Source of the DNA: Ramazzottius varieornatus
Taxonomy: Eukaryota; Tardigrada; Eutardigrada; Parachela; Ramazzottiidae
Assembly (NCBI GenBank): GCA_001949185.1
Contig: BDGG01000002.1
Coordinates: 1,633,145 to 1,697,144 of the forward strand
Length of the DNA stretch: 64,000 nt
Reading direction: 5' to 3'
The notes under the pieces are model-generated. The model searched no databases, was not told the origin of the DNA, and worked only from the letters and a program-made list of their open reading frames with translations. The position numbers were made by a program, and so were the translations under genes. Positions 1-11,179 of the stretch are shown one piece after another. Positions within the stretch are counted from its first letter, which is position 1; every line of letters starts with the position of its first letter.

Positions 1-104
1 AAATCGTTTTACTTAGTAAAAATACAGCGCTCTGTTCTTTTACTTCTTTATTTTAAAACAGCCTGCTGGTTCGACTTCACATTACTTTAGATTAGTTGGT
101 AAAA

Positions 105-154
105 NNNNNNNNNNNNNNNNNNNNNNNNNNNNNNNNNNNNNNNNNNNNNNNNNN
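105..154. other. Assembly gap of 50 N
   Basis: Fifty consecutive N. The round size suggests a scaffolding placeholder, so the real distance is unknown. The sequence left of it is AT-rich and shows no gene. Confidence 0.99.
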
Positions 155-385
155 AACCGCTAATTTAAATTAACATAGGGAAAGTCGAAAAAGCCGCTTT
201 TGGCGACAGTTTAGTTCAACTTTTACCACGTAGAACGACACTGGCGAGAAGACCTTATATATACCTTTATTGTCAGAGAGCTAGCCAGGCAGAGCGTAAG
301 TATGACAAATTTGAGAAATATTTGGCAAGAGAGCCGGAAGAGACAGGGATAAAGTGATTTCAAACAATATAAAATACTACCAGTT

Positions 386-736
386 TTAAACCAACAAAAA
401 AGGATCGATATTCTCTTTGCTCCATTTAAATCTAGAAAGACGTATGTTTGTCAGGTAGGATTCAAAGGCTTCTACTGACAGCAACTGGCTCAGGTTAGGA
501 CTAAACAAAGGATCTTTCGTCAAGGCAGTAGCCACGTAAGCGAAGGACCCCAGCGTGGACTCTATCATCCTACACGAAGGTGGAGCTGTAGAGACCGGCG
601 ACAGGACCATTTCTTTGGCTTGACTTCTTGTAATCGAGCTGTCCTTCCATCGCTCTTTCTTGAGAATGCTGTCGCCACCTGTAAATACACTTGATGGTTC
701 GCAAACACGGCGTATCCCTGACGGTAAGGGCTCTGT
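386..736 (-). CDS. Unrecognised open frame, possible last exon
   Basis: A frame open from 736 down to a stop at 386. It reads like true protein, with a basic stretch (ILKKERWKD), then a mixed hydrophobic and polar C-terminus ending NIDPFLLV. I do not recognise the family. A start codon is not evident; a splice acceptor such as the CAG ending near 711 (minus strand) would make it a terminal exon. Upstream minus-strand exons could not be joined in phase. It overlaps a competing plus-strand reading at 694-720, so only one of the two is likely right. Confidence 0.35.
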   Translation of the reverse strand, partial: TEPLPSGIRRVCEPSSVFTGGDSILKKERWKDSSITRSQAKEMVLSPVSTAPPSCRMIESTLGSFAYVATALTKDPLFSPNLSQLLSVEAFESYLTNIRLSRFKWSKENIDPFLLV

Positions 737-962
737 TCACTTGCTGGTCTCAACATCGTGGAATGGCTCGCATGAATGAAGGCACTCGGAAGTGCCGATA
801 TATTGTAAGTAGTCGACTCACGCCGGTTCGACTGTTGCAGACTTTATTCGAATGGCACGAGGACACACGGACTCTATCACAGTATTTCTGGCCGTCCCCG
901 GGCACGGGTAACCTCTTCGCGCTGCACTTCATCTTTGCCGAGAACTACCAAATCATCCAACG
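694..962 (+). CDS. Candidate two-exon fragment, competing with the minus frame
   Basis: ATG at 694, nine further codons, then a gtaagg donor at 721 and a ttgcag acceptor at 840. The join is in frame into 841-962, whose product (LFEWHEDTRTLSQYFWPSPG, then an aromatic-rich stretch) ends at another gtaagg donor. The third codon positions of 841-962 are clearly GC-rich, which favours this strand there. No family is recognised and no following exon was found. Confidence 0.25.
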
Positions 963-1056
963 GGTAAGGGGTCCAACTTTTCTAACGCTCACGTCACCGG
1001 TATGTCGGTCCATTTTTTACAGCGTGGAATACTTTACTACAAAAATTTGTCCCTGA

Positions 1057-1872
1057 ATGCGGAAGATTTACTCATGAATCATGAGTCATGATCAACGGCT
1101 AATGAATGTTCTCCCTTTGCTTCAGAATCGGCATACCACATCGGTACATGCACCATTGCGTCCGCCCGAAGAATACACCGTTCAGCCCAGTTTTGCTGAT
1201 CAACAGCCTTTCAATTTTCCATGTGAGCCTCTTCCCTGCTCCCAAAACACGAGAAAAGAACCCAGCTTCCCTATTGCTGTTCTCTGTTATTCGTGGACCT
1301 ACCAATAGCAGCAGCAGAAGTCAGAGGCAAAAGATCTTCCGGCTTGTGTTTGAAAATGCATCCCTTTCGGCGGTCACGTGGTTTTGTAACATTAATAAAT
1401 GGTAACTGACGTCGGGTGACCACCGGAAAAGATGCATTTTTAGCAGTGTAGTTCAATCGCACAAAACGATGTGACTACGAGGTAGTTAAAAACTCTGATT
1501 CAAAGGAAATCAGCAGAACAAGCCAGCGGTGCCGCTGCTAGCATTTTGACGATTGGCTCCTAAACGGGTCGGTCTGATTCAGGCAATCCGAACTTTAATA
1601 TGTAAAATTCAATGAGTGCAACGTATGTACAACGATCTAGCTTCGGTTCGACTTGTGACGTCCGGGCTATGATTGCCATTCCACAATTATTGTTTTCCGC
1701 AAAGTCTATTACGCAGGCACGCAGCGGCATCGCTGAAACAAACGTCTAGCAAGGTACAAAAGGGGTAACAGGAAACGCTATCGAGACCTGAGAACAAAAG
1801 ACTGCAAAACCATCGGAAGGGACTACCAGGAAGACCACGATGTACTATGTCACGTTTAGCGAAGGTAGTGAG
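1057..1872. other. No gene resolved
   Basis: Open frames here are short and unlike any known family. Part of it should be the 3' flank of the RING1 gene on minus. I see no repeat or RNA gene. Confidence 0.5.
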
Positions 1873-3061
1873 TTACTTCAGAGGAATGGTGCCGGTAATG
1901 GCAAAAGCCAAGGTAACGTAACGCACACTTGTGCGACCAAAGTTTTCACGGACCTGCCACAACGTCATGTTGGGCTCCAACCACTGGTACTCGCTCTTCA
2001 CGGAACGCGCGTAGATGTCCACGCAGGATATGTCCAACTCTTCCGTTTTGACGTCGTTGCGGAAGGTTTGTCGTTCCGTGATGAGACGGCTCAGGATGAA
2101 ACGGGCCAAATGCGCCACTACAAACAAGTGAGGCAAATGTTCCCGCTGGATATCATGATTGATTGCTCGATTGGATACCTGATCAAAACCTAACGGCTAA
2201 CCATGTTACCAACGACCGGAAGCACTGTTTGGCCATGGGCCGCACTTACCCGTTCCGCTTCCCTTGACTTTGACGTAGCGTCGCTTCCACTTGGACACGA
2301 TCGCTTGACATCGCCCCTTCATCTGCTTCTTGTAAGGAATGACTTCCAGCGCCACCACTTCGTCTCCAGGCCCACTAATAGTCTCAGTTTCAGACTCACT
2401 TTTGATGACAACCTCGGAAGGACCACTGGCATCGGAAGTGGAGCTGGAACCTTTCAGGAGCTTGCGTCGACCACTGCGGACCACGCCGCGTTTCTCCGCT
2501 TGGTGGCGCAGACCTGCTTCTATGCTGGACAGCATAGCTTTCCGATTGTTATTCTTATCCAGCTTTTCCAATAACATGCTTTGTTGCTTATCGAGATCGG
2601 CACGGTTGGGGAAAACGATGCGGATGATGTTGTCAAACAGCGGGTCGGGACGAAGGGAACGCATGGAGGCTAACTTCGAACGGCAATTCGGGCATTCCTG
2701 CAGAATAAACCCGTCCGATTCGCGCACGACGTCACGGTTTGGATTTTCTCACACGCATTCTCCACGACGACTACGTTACTTTTTAGTACCGTCATCGTCA
2801 CTTTCTGAACTGACAGATGTTCTCGATATTTACCTTGTTCCCGCTACGCAGAGCCTGGCTGATACATTCGCCACAGAAGCGATGAAGACATTCCTTGGTG
2901 GTGCGAGTGTCGCGGAGGATGTCGAGGCAAATCGCGCAGGACAGTTCAGCCTCCAGGAATCTTGCGGACGTAGAGACAGCTTCGCCAACAGTATCCAGCT
3001 TATGAGGAGTACGGTGCTGTTCGTACGGTGTCAGCTCCCAAGTCTTTCGATCAGGATCCAT
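1873..3061 (-). CDS. RING1: RING1/RING2 E3 ubiquitin ligase (Polycomb PRC1 subunit)
   Basis: Three exons, complement(1873..2165, 2250..2697, 2834..3061), give 322 codons plus stop with all phases agreeing. The protein is the catalytic subunit of Polycomb repressive complex 1, which mono-ubiquitinates histone H2A in the nucleus. Residues 42-81 form a C3HC4 RING ([18 protein letters not shown], then ECPNCR across the first splice), followed by the family signature [13 protein letters not shown]. The C-terminal 130 residues match the RAWUL domain that binds CBX and PCGF partners. Between lies a Ser/Glu-rich linker of about 60 residues. Length is close to animal RING1/RNF2 (about 335-405). The second acceptor (GAG at 2166-2168) was chosen because it restores phase; it is not a strong site, so the residues beside it are less certain. 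Orthology to RING1 versus RNF2 is not meaningful outside vertebrates. Confidence 0.95.
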
Positions 3062-3369
3062 TGCGCCCGCAAGGAGAAAGGATTGTTGTTTCCACAGCTG
3101 TGCCAGGTAGTACCGTCTCAGCGTAGATCTGCCCGCTATTCCGGCAGCGTCCAGTTACTCCTAACAACTGAAAGCGACAAAGGGCAGGGATAAGACTGTC
3201 CATAGGCTTCAGAATGGCTTCCTCAGGAACGTTGGAACTCAGAACTCCGAAGACGGAGGAGAATAGGAACAATGTTTATAACGAAAATACGGGTCAGCAA
3301 GCTGTACGCCACACTGCTGTACGCCACCGTGCCACTTCTAAAGTGCACTTGTTTGAGTAAATGTGGTTA

Positions 3370-3395
3370 GCGGTGCGGTGCGGTGCGGTGCGGTG
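3370..3395. repeat. GCGGT tandem repeat
   Basis: About five copies of the pentamer GCGGT followed by GGGG. Short microsatellite just outside the transposon that follows. Confidence 0.9.
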
Positions 3396-3460
3396 GGGAA
3401 ATTCGAAGAGATACGGTTGATTATGCCTGACTTTTGACTGGCGAAAACAACTTCACAGTA

Positions 3461-4361
3461 AGGGGGTTCAACCGTTGATTACACCGCCGGTGGCATTACA
3501 ACGGCCTTGTTAATGGCACCGCCTCCGCAATCTTTTTCAGCCAGTTAAAAACTGTTTTAGTTCAACGAAATCATCTGCCGTTGAACGCCCTCTGTTCGAT
3601 CCAAACATGAGACCGGTGTAAAATTTCGAAAAGCTTGATTTCTACTTCTGCCGATTTGGCCCTCACTACTTGCAGTATTCCATTTCTCATCGTATCGACC
3701 ATGCCTCAAGCCAACGAACGAGCCGTTCTCTTGCAAAAGATATATCGGAGGATTGAACTACTTCGTCTGAGACGAGAGGATTGTTCATCGGGATCGTCAT
3801 CCGAAGACACAGAATCCTCTTCAGATTCGAGCGACACTAGTTAGGACGAATACGAGTTGGATATTTTGAAGATTCGACGTCGGTTTTTACGAAGATGTCG
3901 CTACCTACGCAAGAGATCGCTTGTTCCCAAGAGTTCCCATTTTGTAGACACCATTCTCTCTAGGTTGAACGATGTTCGATTCAAAGAAGCTGTCCGCATG
4001 CATACGGAGTCCTTTGTCGATCTGGCGGATCGCTTGGCTGGACATCGAGTTTTAAGGATACCATTCAGAATCCTCAGCGCTCTGTTCAACTGCAGTTAAT
4101 TAAAAACACAGAGCAAGAAGTGCAGAAAGATGGGGAACGAAATCAAGATATCTGTAAAGAAAGTTCCGCACTGCAAGTAGAAACCGAAAGTTTCGTCAGT
4201 CGGTGGGATTACGAGTTACTCGGGAGTGAGTCGTAATTACACCGAGTCTTCGGTGGAATGTGGTTTTCGGTGGAATGGATAGACCAATTGCGAGGGGCAG
4301 GGGTGGGGTCATTTTCACCGGATGTAATTCCACCAGCGGTGTAATCAACGTTGAACCCCCT
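3461..4361. mobile_element. 901-bp terminal-inverted-repeat element with HARBI1-like fragment
   Basis: Both ends carry the same inverted repeat: AGGGGGTTCAAC then GTTGATTACACCGC on the left, and its reverse complement on the right with one base indel, about 34 bp in all. TA flanks both ends (3459-3460 and 4362-4363), so the target duplication may be TA, or part of TAA/TTA. Inside, a frame from ATG 3701 encodes a Ser/Asp/Glu-rich segment, is cut by an in-frame TAG at 3842-3844, then continues to about 4098 with a basic stretch and a helix-rich region like the N-terminus of PIF/Harbinger nucleases (HARBI1). The DDE catalytic part is absent. I infer a non-autonomous deletion derivative; the superfamily is likely, not proven. 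Confidence 0.75.
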
Positions 4362-4584
4362 TAGTGGCTACTACTGCGCCCCTTCTGGTCTAACCCGTAG
4401 GAGTGACTCGTATCCCACTGTGACAACTTTATCGAAAGTTTTTCATTCCGTCGAGACTCGAGAGTTTTTTCCTTCCCTTCCCAGTTCCCAGCCTTGCGAT
4501 TTACGCTTTGTTTGTTCGCTGAAGAGGATTTAGAACACAGTTGCTCTTGTATTCTCGTTTTATGTACCGCTGGCTGACAGTCCG

Positions 4585-7500
4585 ATGAGCATTTGGAGCT
4601 CGATCAACCGATGTTGCTGTCATGGACAAGCCGTGCGGATCGCTCAGAACGTCCACTTGTCCGCAGTTTACCGCATAGCTCCACATAGAACACACTCGAC
4701 GCTTCTTCCGACATGGACGAACCATCCCAGGCCTCATACTATGTCCGTCGGAATTCGACGGCGATGGAAGAGTACCAACCCCGAGTTGATTTCCTCCTTA
4801 TTCGTACCGGTGCAGATTGAGCCAGCCACCAACTCGGGACAAGGCGAAGATATCGGCGAAGAGTTCACGGGGAAACTCAACCGAGACGAAGTCCTGAAAG
4901 CCATGAACGCATTTTATCGTCGACCGGAAATGAAAAGACTGGCAGAAGAACATGGACTTGACAGTAAGGCTAGAACGACGAATACTCAGTTGTAATATCA
5001 GTCGTGGTCATGACGTCACGCTGAAACTGCAAATTCTGGTGTACCGACGTTATTTAACGTGACTTTGTGACGTCGTTCATGACGCGTCATGGCATCTGTG
5101 CATGTGTCAAGTTTATTAAGCTCGGGACGTCATGGTGCAGAACCTAGCTTCTCTTAAGGCTTGAGCCATATGTGTTGTGATGGTGACGTCATGCATCGGG
5201 GTAGTCAGAAATTTCGAGTTTTTTAAATCCAGTGTTCCTTCATTTCAGGCCGGTTATTCCACCAAGCATTCATCTCTTTCCGCAAGTACTGCGTGAAATC
5301 ACAGACGTTACCGGTGGAACTGCACATTCTCCTCAGCGACTTGATCCAGTCCCAGAACTTATCTCCCTCCGCCCAGACTAACCACATCGACGACCTTTTT
5401 CCTTATTTCCTCCAGCACGCCAAAAAGTGCTACCCGCATTTGGAGTGCATGGACGACCTACGACAGATCAGCGATCTGCGGAGTCCGGCCAACTGGTACC
5501 CTGAAGCCCGTCAGAAGCAGAGGAAGGTCATCTTTCACGCTGGCCCCACAAACAGCGGCAAAACTTTCGGCGCGATGGAACATTACCTGAAGGCTAAGTC
5601 GGGTATATACTGCGGGCCGCTGAAACTCCTGGCTAATGAAGTCTTTCACAAAGCCAACGATCGTGTAATATACCCTTAGGACCATTGTTTTTGGAAGTCC
5701 GTAAACATACTCGACAAGATTGTTTCTCAAGTGGCGCACATTGTCTGTGTTACTGGCTGGATGCTCGCGTCAACGTCACTGGAAAACTATTTGTCCAATT
5801 TGTGTATTCGTTTAGGCCTGATCACTTACCGAATCTTTGTCCTTATTCATCTTGGTCGTTTCTTCGTTTCTAGGGTGTACCATGTGACTTAATAACGGGA
5901 GAGGAACGTCGACTAATGAACCCGGACGGTGGATCGTCCAGCCACATCGCTTGCACGGTGGAAATGGCTAGTACCCAAGTAGCTTGTAATGATATACTCT
6001 TTTCGAGTTTCTCTCGCGTTTTTTCAGTAGCTGTTTCTTGATGGAAGGATCTTTGTTGGTTGGTAGATGAGGTGGGAGTCATTGATGAAATACAGATGAT
6101 TCGCGATACGGCCCGCGGCTGGGCTTGGACCAGGACCGTTCTCGGTGAGCCTCGATAACTTCCGGTGACGTCCACAGGTGAAAAGTATCAAACGGTCTGG
6201 AACAGGTATCTGTTTTTAGGCCTCTGTGTCGACGAGCTTCATCTGTGTGGTGAAGCCGCCGCCATCGATCTGATCAAAGAAATGCTGCTGGACACTGGTG
6301 AAGACCTGGAAGTCAAGACGTACAAACGCCTGACCAGCTTGACTATTTCCGACCGCGCTCTTCGTGTGTAAACTTTGGCTTTGTCCTCGAACTGACTGAT
6401 CCCATGTGGAAGTGGATGCTTGTTGGTTTCTTGTAGAGAGTTTCGATAATATTCAGGACGGTGACTGCGTCGTTGCATTCTCGAAGAACGACATATTTTC
6501 CATTACAAGGGCAATCGAACAGCGTGGCCGAAGCTGTGCCGTCATTTATGGAGCCCTGCCACCCGGTAAATTATCAGTTTCGTTTTTATCTTTAACTTTC
6601 GTCTTTCGTTCACACGGAATCGTTGGATGAGCCGTATTGCTTTCCTCAGGTACCAAAGTACTACAAGCCAAGAACTTCAACGACCCTGAGCACGGAACGA
6701 ACGTCTTGGTGGCGACTGACGCCATCGGAATGGGGCTGAATTTGTGAGTGACGGACGGTTGATTAAGATACTAGGAAGAGAGCAGCTAGAGCTGTTACGC
6801 TTACCTACTGATTTAGCAGAGTCGGAAGTCATAAGATGAAAAGCTCTGGATCGCTTTTCAACAGTTGTTTAACGATGTGTTGCTTGCTGTAGGAATATAA
6901 AGAGAGTAATATTTTACTCGCTGGTGAAGCCGACAGTTAACGAGAAAGGCGAAAAGGACATGGAACAGCTTTCGACATCACAAGCTTTGCAAATTGGGGG
7001 ACGCGCTGGTCGCTACCGTACACAATACGCCGAGGGCGAAGTGACAACTTTTCGACCAGAAGACCTGGCTACCTTGCAGGAAATCATGGCTAAACCCATC
7101 GAACCCATCGAGGTAACCCCACAGAAACTTTTTGTTCCAACTCTTTTTCTTGTGTCATATTTCCGCCAACTCTTCTTTTCTCTCAGACAGCAGGACTTCA
7201 TCCAACAGCCGAACAGATCGAGCTCTTTGCTTACCACTTGCCGAAAGCCACTCTGTCCAACTTGATCGTAAGCTCAGCGATATCACCTTTTCCGGTGATG
7301 TCACTGCAGAAGTGCAGCTACAAAATTTAGTATCGATACTGTGGGCAGTTTATTCTGCCCAAAAGTCCTTTGGCCTTTTCTACCCATGATTTATCTTCTG
7401 CCTTTGCAGGATATTTTTGTCGGGATATGTCAAGTAGATGATTCGGTATACTTCATGTGCAACATCGAAGACTTCAAGTTCCTGGCTGACACAATCCAGC

Positions 7501-8254
7501 ACGTTCCCTTACCGCTCAAGACTCGCTACACCTTCTGCTGTGCCCCCATCAGCCGGAAACAACCTTTTGTTTGCAGCATCTTTCTCAAGGTACTTGACTT
7601 AAACCTGCGACCGAAGAGAACAAACCGAGCGAGATCTTTGGCAAGCGGCGCACCCACTCACTCTATGACACGGGCGACGTGCGCCAAAGAACTTGGGCAA
7701 GGAATCTTGTCGAATTTGTCCACTGAGCGTTCATTCTGTTTTTTCTCTCTCTTCAAACCACCACCTTCTCATGACGAAATATGTGGTCTTTATAGTTCGC
7801 CAGACAGTTTAGCCGAGGAGAAGCTTTGACCTTTGACTGGGTGACTTCCCAATTGGGTTATCCCTTCGCTATCCCTGACACCATCGCCGAACTGCAGCAC
7901 CTCGAGAACGTCTTTGACGTTTTCGACCTATACCTATGGCTGTCCTACCGCTTCCAAGACATGTTCCCCGACCAAGAGAGGATGCGAGCGACACAGCACG
8001 AGCTGGACAATATCATCCATCAAGGTGTCTCGAAGATCACCAAGCTCATTCAACAAGCCAACTTAGCCCAATCGGAAACGACGGATACCAGACAGTCTTC
8101 ATCCAACACATCGAGAAGAGACTCGGGAAGAAACAGATCGCAACCTGAGGGTGATGCTGTGGTGGAGCCGGTAAAAGATAGTCAGAAGTTGACGTTGAAG
8201 AGCCAGATTTTAACGAGAAGACCTCGTGGCTCAGCACTTCTCAACCGGAAGTGA
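4585..8254 (+). CDS. SUPV3L1: Mitochondrial ATP-dependent RNA helicase SUV3
   Basis: Eleven exons: 4585-4963, 5249-5664, 5874-5985, 6067-6144, 6220-6363, 6437-6565, 6650-6743, 6893-7112, 7187-7267, 7410-7589, 7796-8254. They splice in phase into 763 residues, near the 786 of human SUV3. The enzyme unwinds RNA for the mitochondrial degradosome with PNPase. Visible motifs: Walker A GPTNSGKT (225-232), DEIQ box (310-313), [34 protein letters not shown], and the C-terminal [17 protein letters not shown]. The N-terminus is basic and hydroxyl-rich, consistent with a mitochondrial presequence. Two donors are unusual (GTGTGT after 6363, GTAATG after 5985); both were chosen because they reproduce the conserved protein exactly. 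Intron 2 holds one copy of the dispersed hairpin at 5728-5779. Confidence 0.97.
5728..5779 (+). repeat. Dispersed ~52-bp hairpin, copy 1 (degenerate)
   Basis: Left arm CAAGTGGCGCAC and loop GTGTTACTGGCTGGA are well kept; the right arm is eroded. It lies in the second intron of SUPV3L1. Related copies are at 33721, 34764, 41748 and 41821. Confidence 0.65.
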
Positions 8255-8564
8255 AAACGGTTGTGATGAAAGTTCGCACTTTTATCCTTTGTATGTTTTC
8301 TCAGGATTTCTACCTTTATTTTCTGTTCGCTTCCCACTCAGTAAAATGCCTTTGGACTGCTTGAAAATTTACTGAATTATCACCGCGTCGTACGGTGAAA
8401 AAAATAACTTCGAATTGCGGTTCCCCGATAGTTACTGTGCCAAACATACACTGATACACACCTTCACAAAAGCCACTTATCACACATATACTGCAACATA
8501 TCGACAAGCCTTTTGCCTGGTAAAACTCGAACAAGCAAAATGTAGACTAAAACTATGGCTGCTT

Positions 8565-9370
8565 TTATTTCTTGACGGCTACAGAAACCTTCTCAACGGG
8601 CATGTTGGCGTGGTAGTCCGCAGCAAGGACGTTGGGCTCCAGTACTGGACTGTCGAAGGCCGGAGGATTATGCATGAACTTCTTTGGCTTCCTTACTTTC
8701 TCCCACTGGAAAGGATCCACTCGCCATATCTGGAAGCAGAACAACATTCAGGATCACAAGCCTCGTGCATTCCCAGCGAACCAAAAAGGTCCAAAATTAA
8801 TGCGTCATGCGTGACTTAACCCTCCGCCAATCAACAATCAACTGGTGCAGTGGTCAAGATAGCGCCCGTGACGTCTTAGCAAAATGGCAAGAGCTGCTGT
8901 TTCCTGCCGTATCAACAAGCGCACGTAATGACGTCATGGGCTGGTCAGAGGAACCGGACATCGAACTGACGTTCTAGCATTCGAACGCGCCAGCTACGAT
9001 TCTCCTTCTTGCATTCATGACGAATATTTTTGCCAAAATTTTGCGAGGGTTCTTACAATATGAATGCGAGAAATAAGCACAAGGAAGAACTTACGTAAAC
9101 GCAAGTGAGGCCGAGGAAGGCAAGGCTGCCAACCAGCTGCATTGTGTACTCCGCTTGCTTCTTGCCATAGGCCGTCTGCCATGATCCCGACGGCACTACC
9201 AGACTATTCATGTTAGCCTTCGCAGGGGCAGCATGTCCATGGCCATGAGCAGCGACTGATGAAGCAAATCTCCGGCCAGCAAGACGCGTGGAGAATAACA
9301 GTGAACCTGTGATGACAAACGCACTCGTCAGATGCTTTCAGTACCTCTCCTTGGAGCACTCACCCCACAT
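8565..9370 (-). CDS. Small single-pass membrane protein, probably mitochondrial
   Basis: Three exons, complement(8565..8729, 9095..9306, 9364..9370), give 127 residues; the first exon is only 7 nt (ATG TGG G). The N-terminus (MWGSLLFSTRLAGRRFASSV) has Arg, Ser and Ala without acids, typical of a mitochondrial import signal. A His/Ala-rich stretch and MNSLVVPSGSWQTAYGKK follow, then one hydrophobic helix (VGSLAFLGLTCVYIW) and a polar 45-residue tail. The PSGSWQ segment before a helix recalls small inner-membrane proteins annotated as deltamethrin-resistance prag01-like; that link is tentative. The stop codon overlaps the AATAAA poly(A) signal on this strand, so the 3' UTR may be very short. 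It is convergent with SUPV3L1, whose stop is about 310 bp away. Confidence 0.72.
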
Positions 9371-9986
9371 CCTTTGATAGTTCTTACGGAAAAAATCTAG
9401 TACAAAATACAACAGGTAGATAATTCCACTCGACCAGGAGATGTTTAGCAACAGGAGAGATGGCGAGACACGTTCTGAATCTGCACTGCATCCCCAATTT
9501 TTGAAGAAAACTTACTGCCCAAAAAGTGGAGTATCACGTGGTGTACGGCATTTTAGTTTAGGATTGTCGGCCACGTGTATAATGACGTATACAAATGTGT
9601 TCAGGTTCGGCGGTGCTGGCCGTTTGTCCAGTTCGTTTATTACGTCATCGTGACGAAAAGGTAGGGGCACGTCGACCAAGGCCAAGGAATTTTCCCCGGC
9701 GAATTCACCCGGCGCGTAAGTTCGGCGTGCTTGTTCATGTTTGACAAGCAGGCAGAAGAATAACTTCCTGGTTAAAGTTTGCAATCAAACATTATCAGCT
9801 TTAGCGCAGGGTAGCCTGCGCGTAAGTACGAGCAAATGGAAGCAATTTCTAGAAATCTCGAGCTCGCTAGATTTCCACCTATTTAATTCGAATCCCGACT
9901 TCTCAAACTCGTCTCTGCTCATTTCTCTACCATAGATATCATCCGGTCTGAAGTTTTAGCGATCTTTCTAACCACAAGCCGCCATC

Positions 9987-10946
9987 ATGAGCATGCAACG
10001 CTACGACGACTACAACGATTACGGCAATCGCCAAATGCGGCCTCATCGCGGGAATTACGAGATGGAGCCGTTCTTCGGAGGGAACTTGTTCGGAGGAATC
10101 GACCATGTGGTAAGTTAGAATAGCTTGGTTCGAAAGTACGAACTCTGGGAACTTCCTCGATAATGTTCTATTCAACCATCCAGATGCGAAGTATGACGCG
10201 CGATCTTGCCCGCATGGAGAAGCACATCTTCGGTTCTTCCGACACTCCCAACATTGGGTCGTTGATCAACCACAATATGGCTATGGTTCCAAACTTCATC
10301 GAGCGCGATGGACAGCAGCTCGCCCAGTTTCAGCTGGACGTTCGGGGATTCAAGCCGGAAGACATCACTAGTGAGTTACCTGTAAAATCAACGATATGCG
10401 ATCAAAGCTAGCAACCAATATTCGGGGATCAGCACAAATATGTAATAATTCTGTTTTGCAGTTCGTACTTCGGAGAACGTCATGACCGTTACTGCCCGAC
10501 ACGAGGACAAGAGCGACGTAGGTATACCGAGTTTTAGCGCCGTGATCACAGTGCCTTACGCGGCCTTCCGATTTTTTCGTAGGACCACCATGCTATCCGT
10601 GAATTTCGCCGCATGGTTACTATTCCACCAGGTAGGGTAGAATTTCTTGTCCGTGGTTTGAATTTCGAACTTCGTCCCTGGTCTGACCAGGGAATTGCTT
10701 ATAGGTATGCAAATGGAGGGGATGAAGTCCCGCCTGACCCCTAACGGGGTCCTGTCCATCGAGGCACCCTTCACTCCGCAGGCCAACCGTCAGGGAGACT
10801 TCTACGAGATCCCCATTCAACATGGCTCTTCCTCCAACCGGAACTCCATTCAGAACTCTGGCCAGAATAGTAGCCAGAACACCAACCAGAACACCAACCA
10901 GAACACCAACCAGAACACCAACCAGAACACCAACCAGAACAAATGA
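9987..10946 (+). CDS. Small heat-shock protein (alpha-crystallin / HSP20)
   Basis: Five exons (9987-10109, 10184-10370, 10462-10517, 10583-10631, 10705-10946) give 218 residues in phase. Small HSPs are ATP-independent chaperones that hold unfolding proteins in large oligomers. An N-terminal arm rich in Arg, Tyr and Gly (RYDDYNDYGNRQMRPHRG) is followed by the alpha-crystallin domain, roughly residues 88-170: QFQLDVRGFKPEDI, ENVMTVTARHED, the REFRR strand and TPNGVLSIEAP. The I-x-I motif that docks neighbouring subunits is present as EIPIQ. The last 39 residues are an unusual Asn/Gln/Thr/Ser tail with about five NTNQ repeats. ATG 9987 was chosen because it opens the frame with a fitting context; a second ATG lies two codons on. 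Four introns are many for this family. Confidence 0.95.
10875..10940 (+). repeat. 12-bp coding tandem repeat in small HSP
   Basis: Five and a half copies of CAGAACACCAAC, encoding the QNTN repeat at the C-terminus of the small HSP. The copies are identical at DNA level, suggesting recent slippage and possible length variation between individuals. Confidence 0.95.
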
Positions 10947-11173
10947 AAGCGTCAACACAGGATCTCCAAAGTCCAGACAAGTAGTGTGAACTGTGAAATT
11001 CCAATAGGTGGGATGTCTCATTTTTGCCCAATTAGCCCCTTTCCGCTAAAGGTTTGCGTTTCTGCGTGTCTTTGGTTCCCATCATCTACCTACAAATTAT
11101 TCCTGTGTGCGTCTTGAGCAAAAGTAATAGCCGTACGAGTCTTGTTGGTTCACTGTCGTTGATCGCCCTCGAG

Positions 11174-11179
11174 AATAAA
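11174..11179 (+). promoter_or_regulatory. Poly(A) signal AATAAA, small HSP
   Basis: AATAAA followed by a T-rich tract, about 230 nt after the small HSP stop. Likely 3' end of that transcript. Confidence 0.6.
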
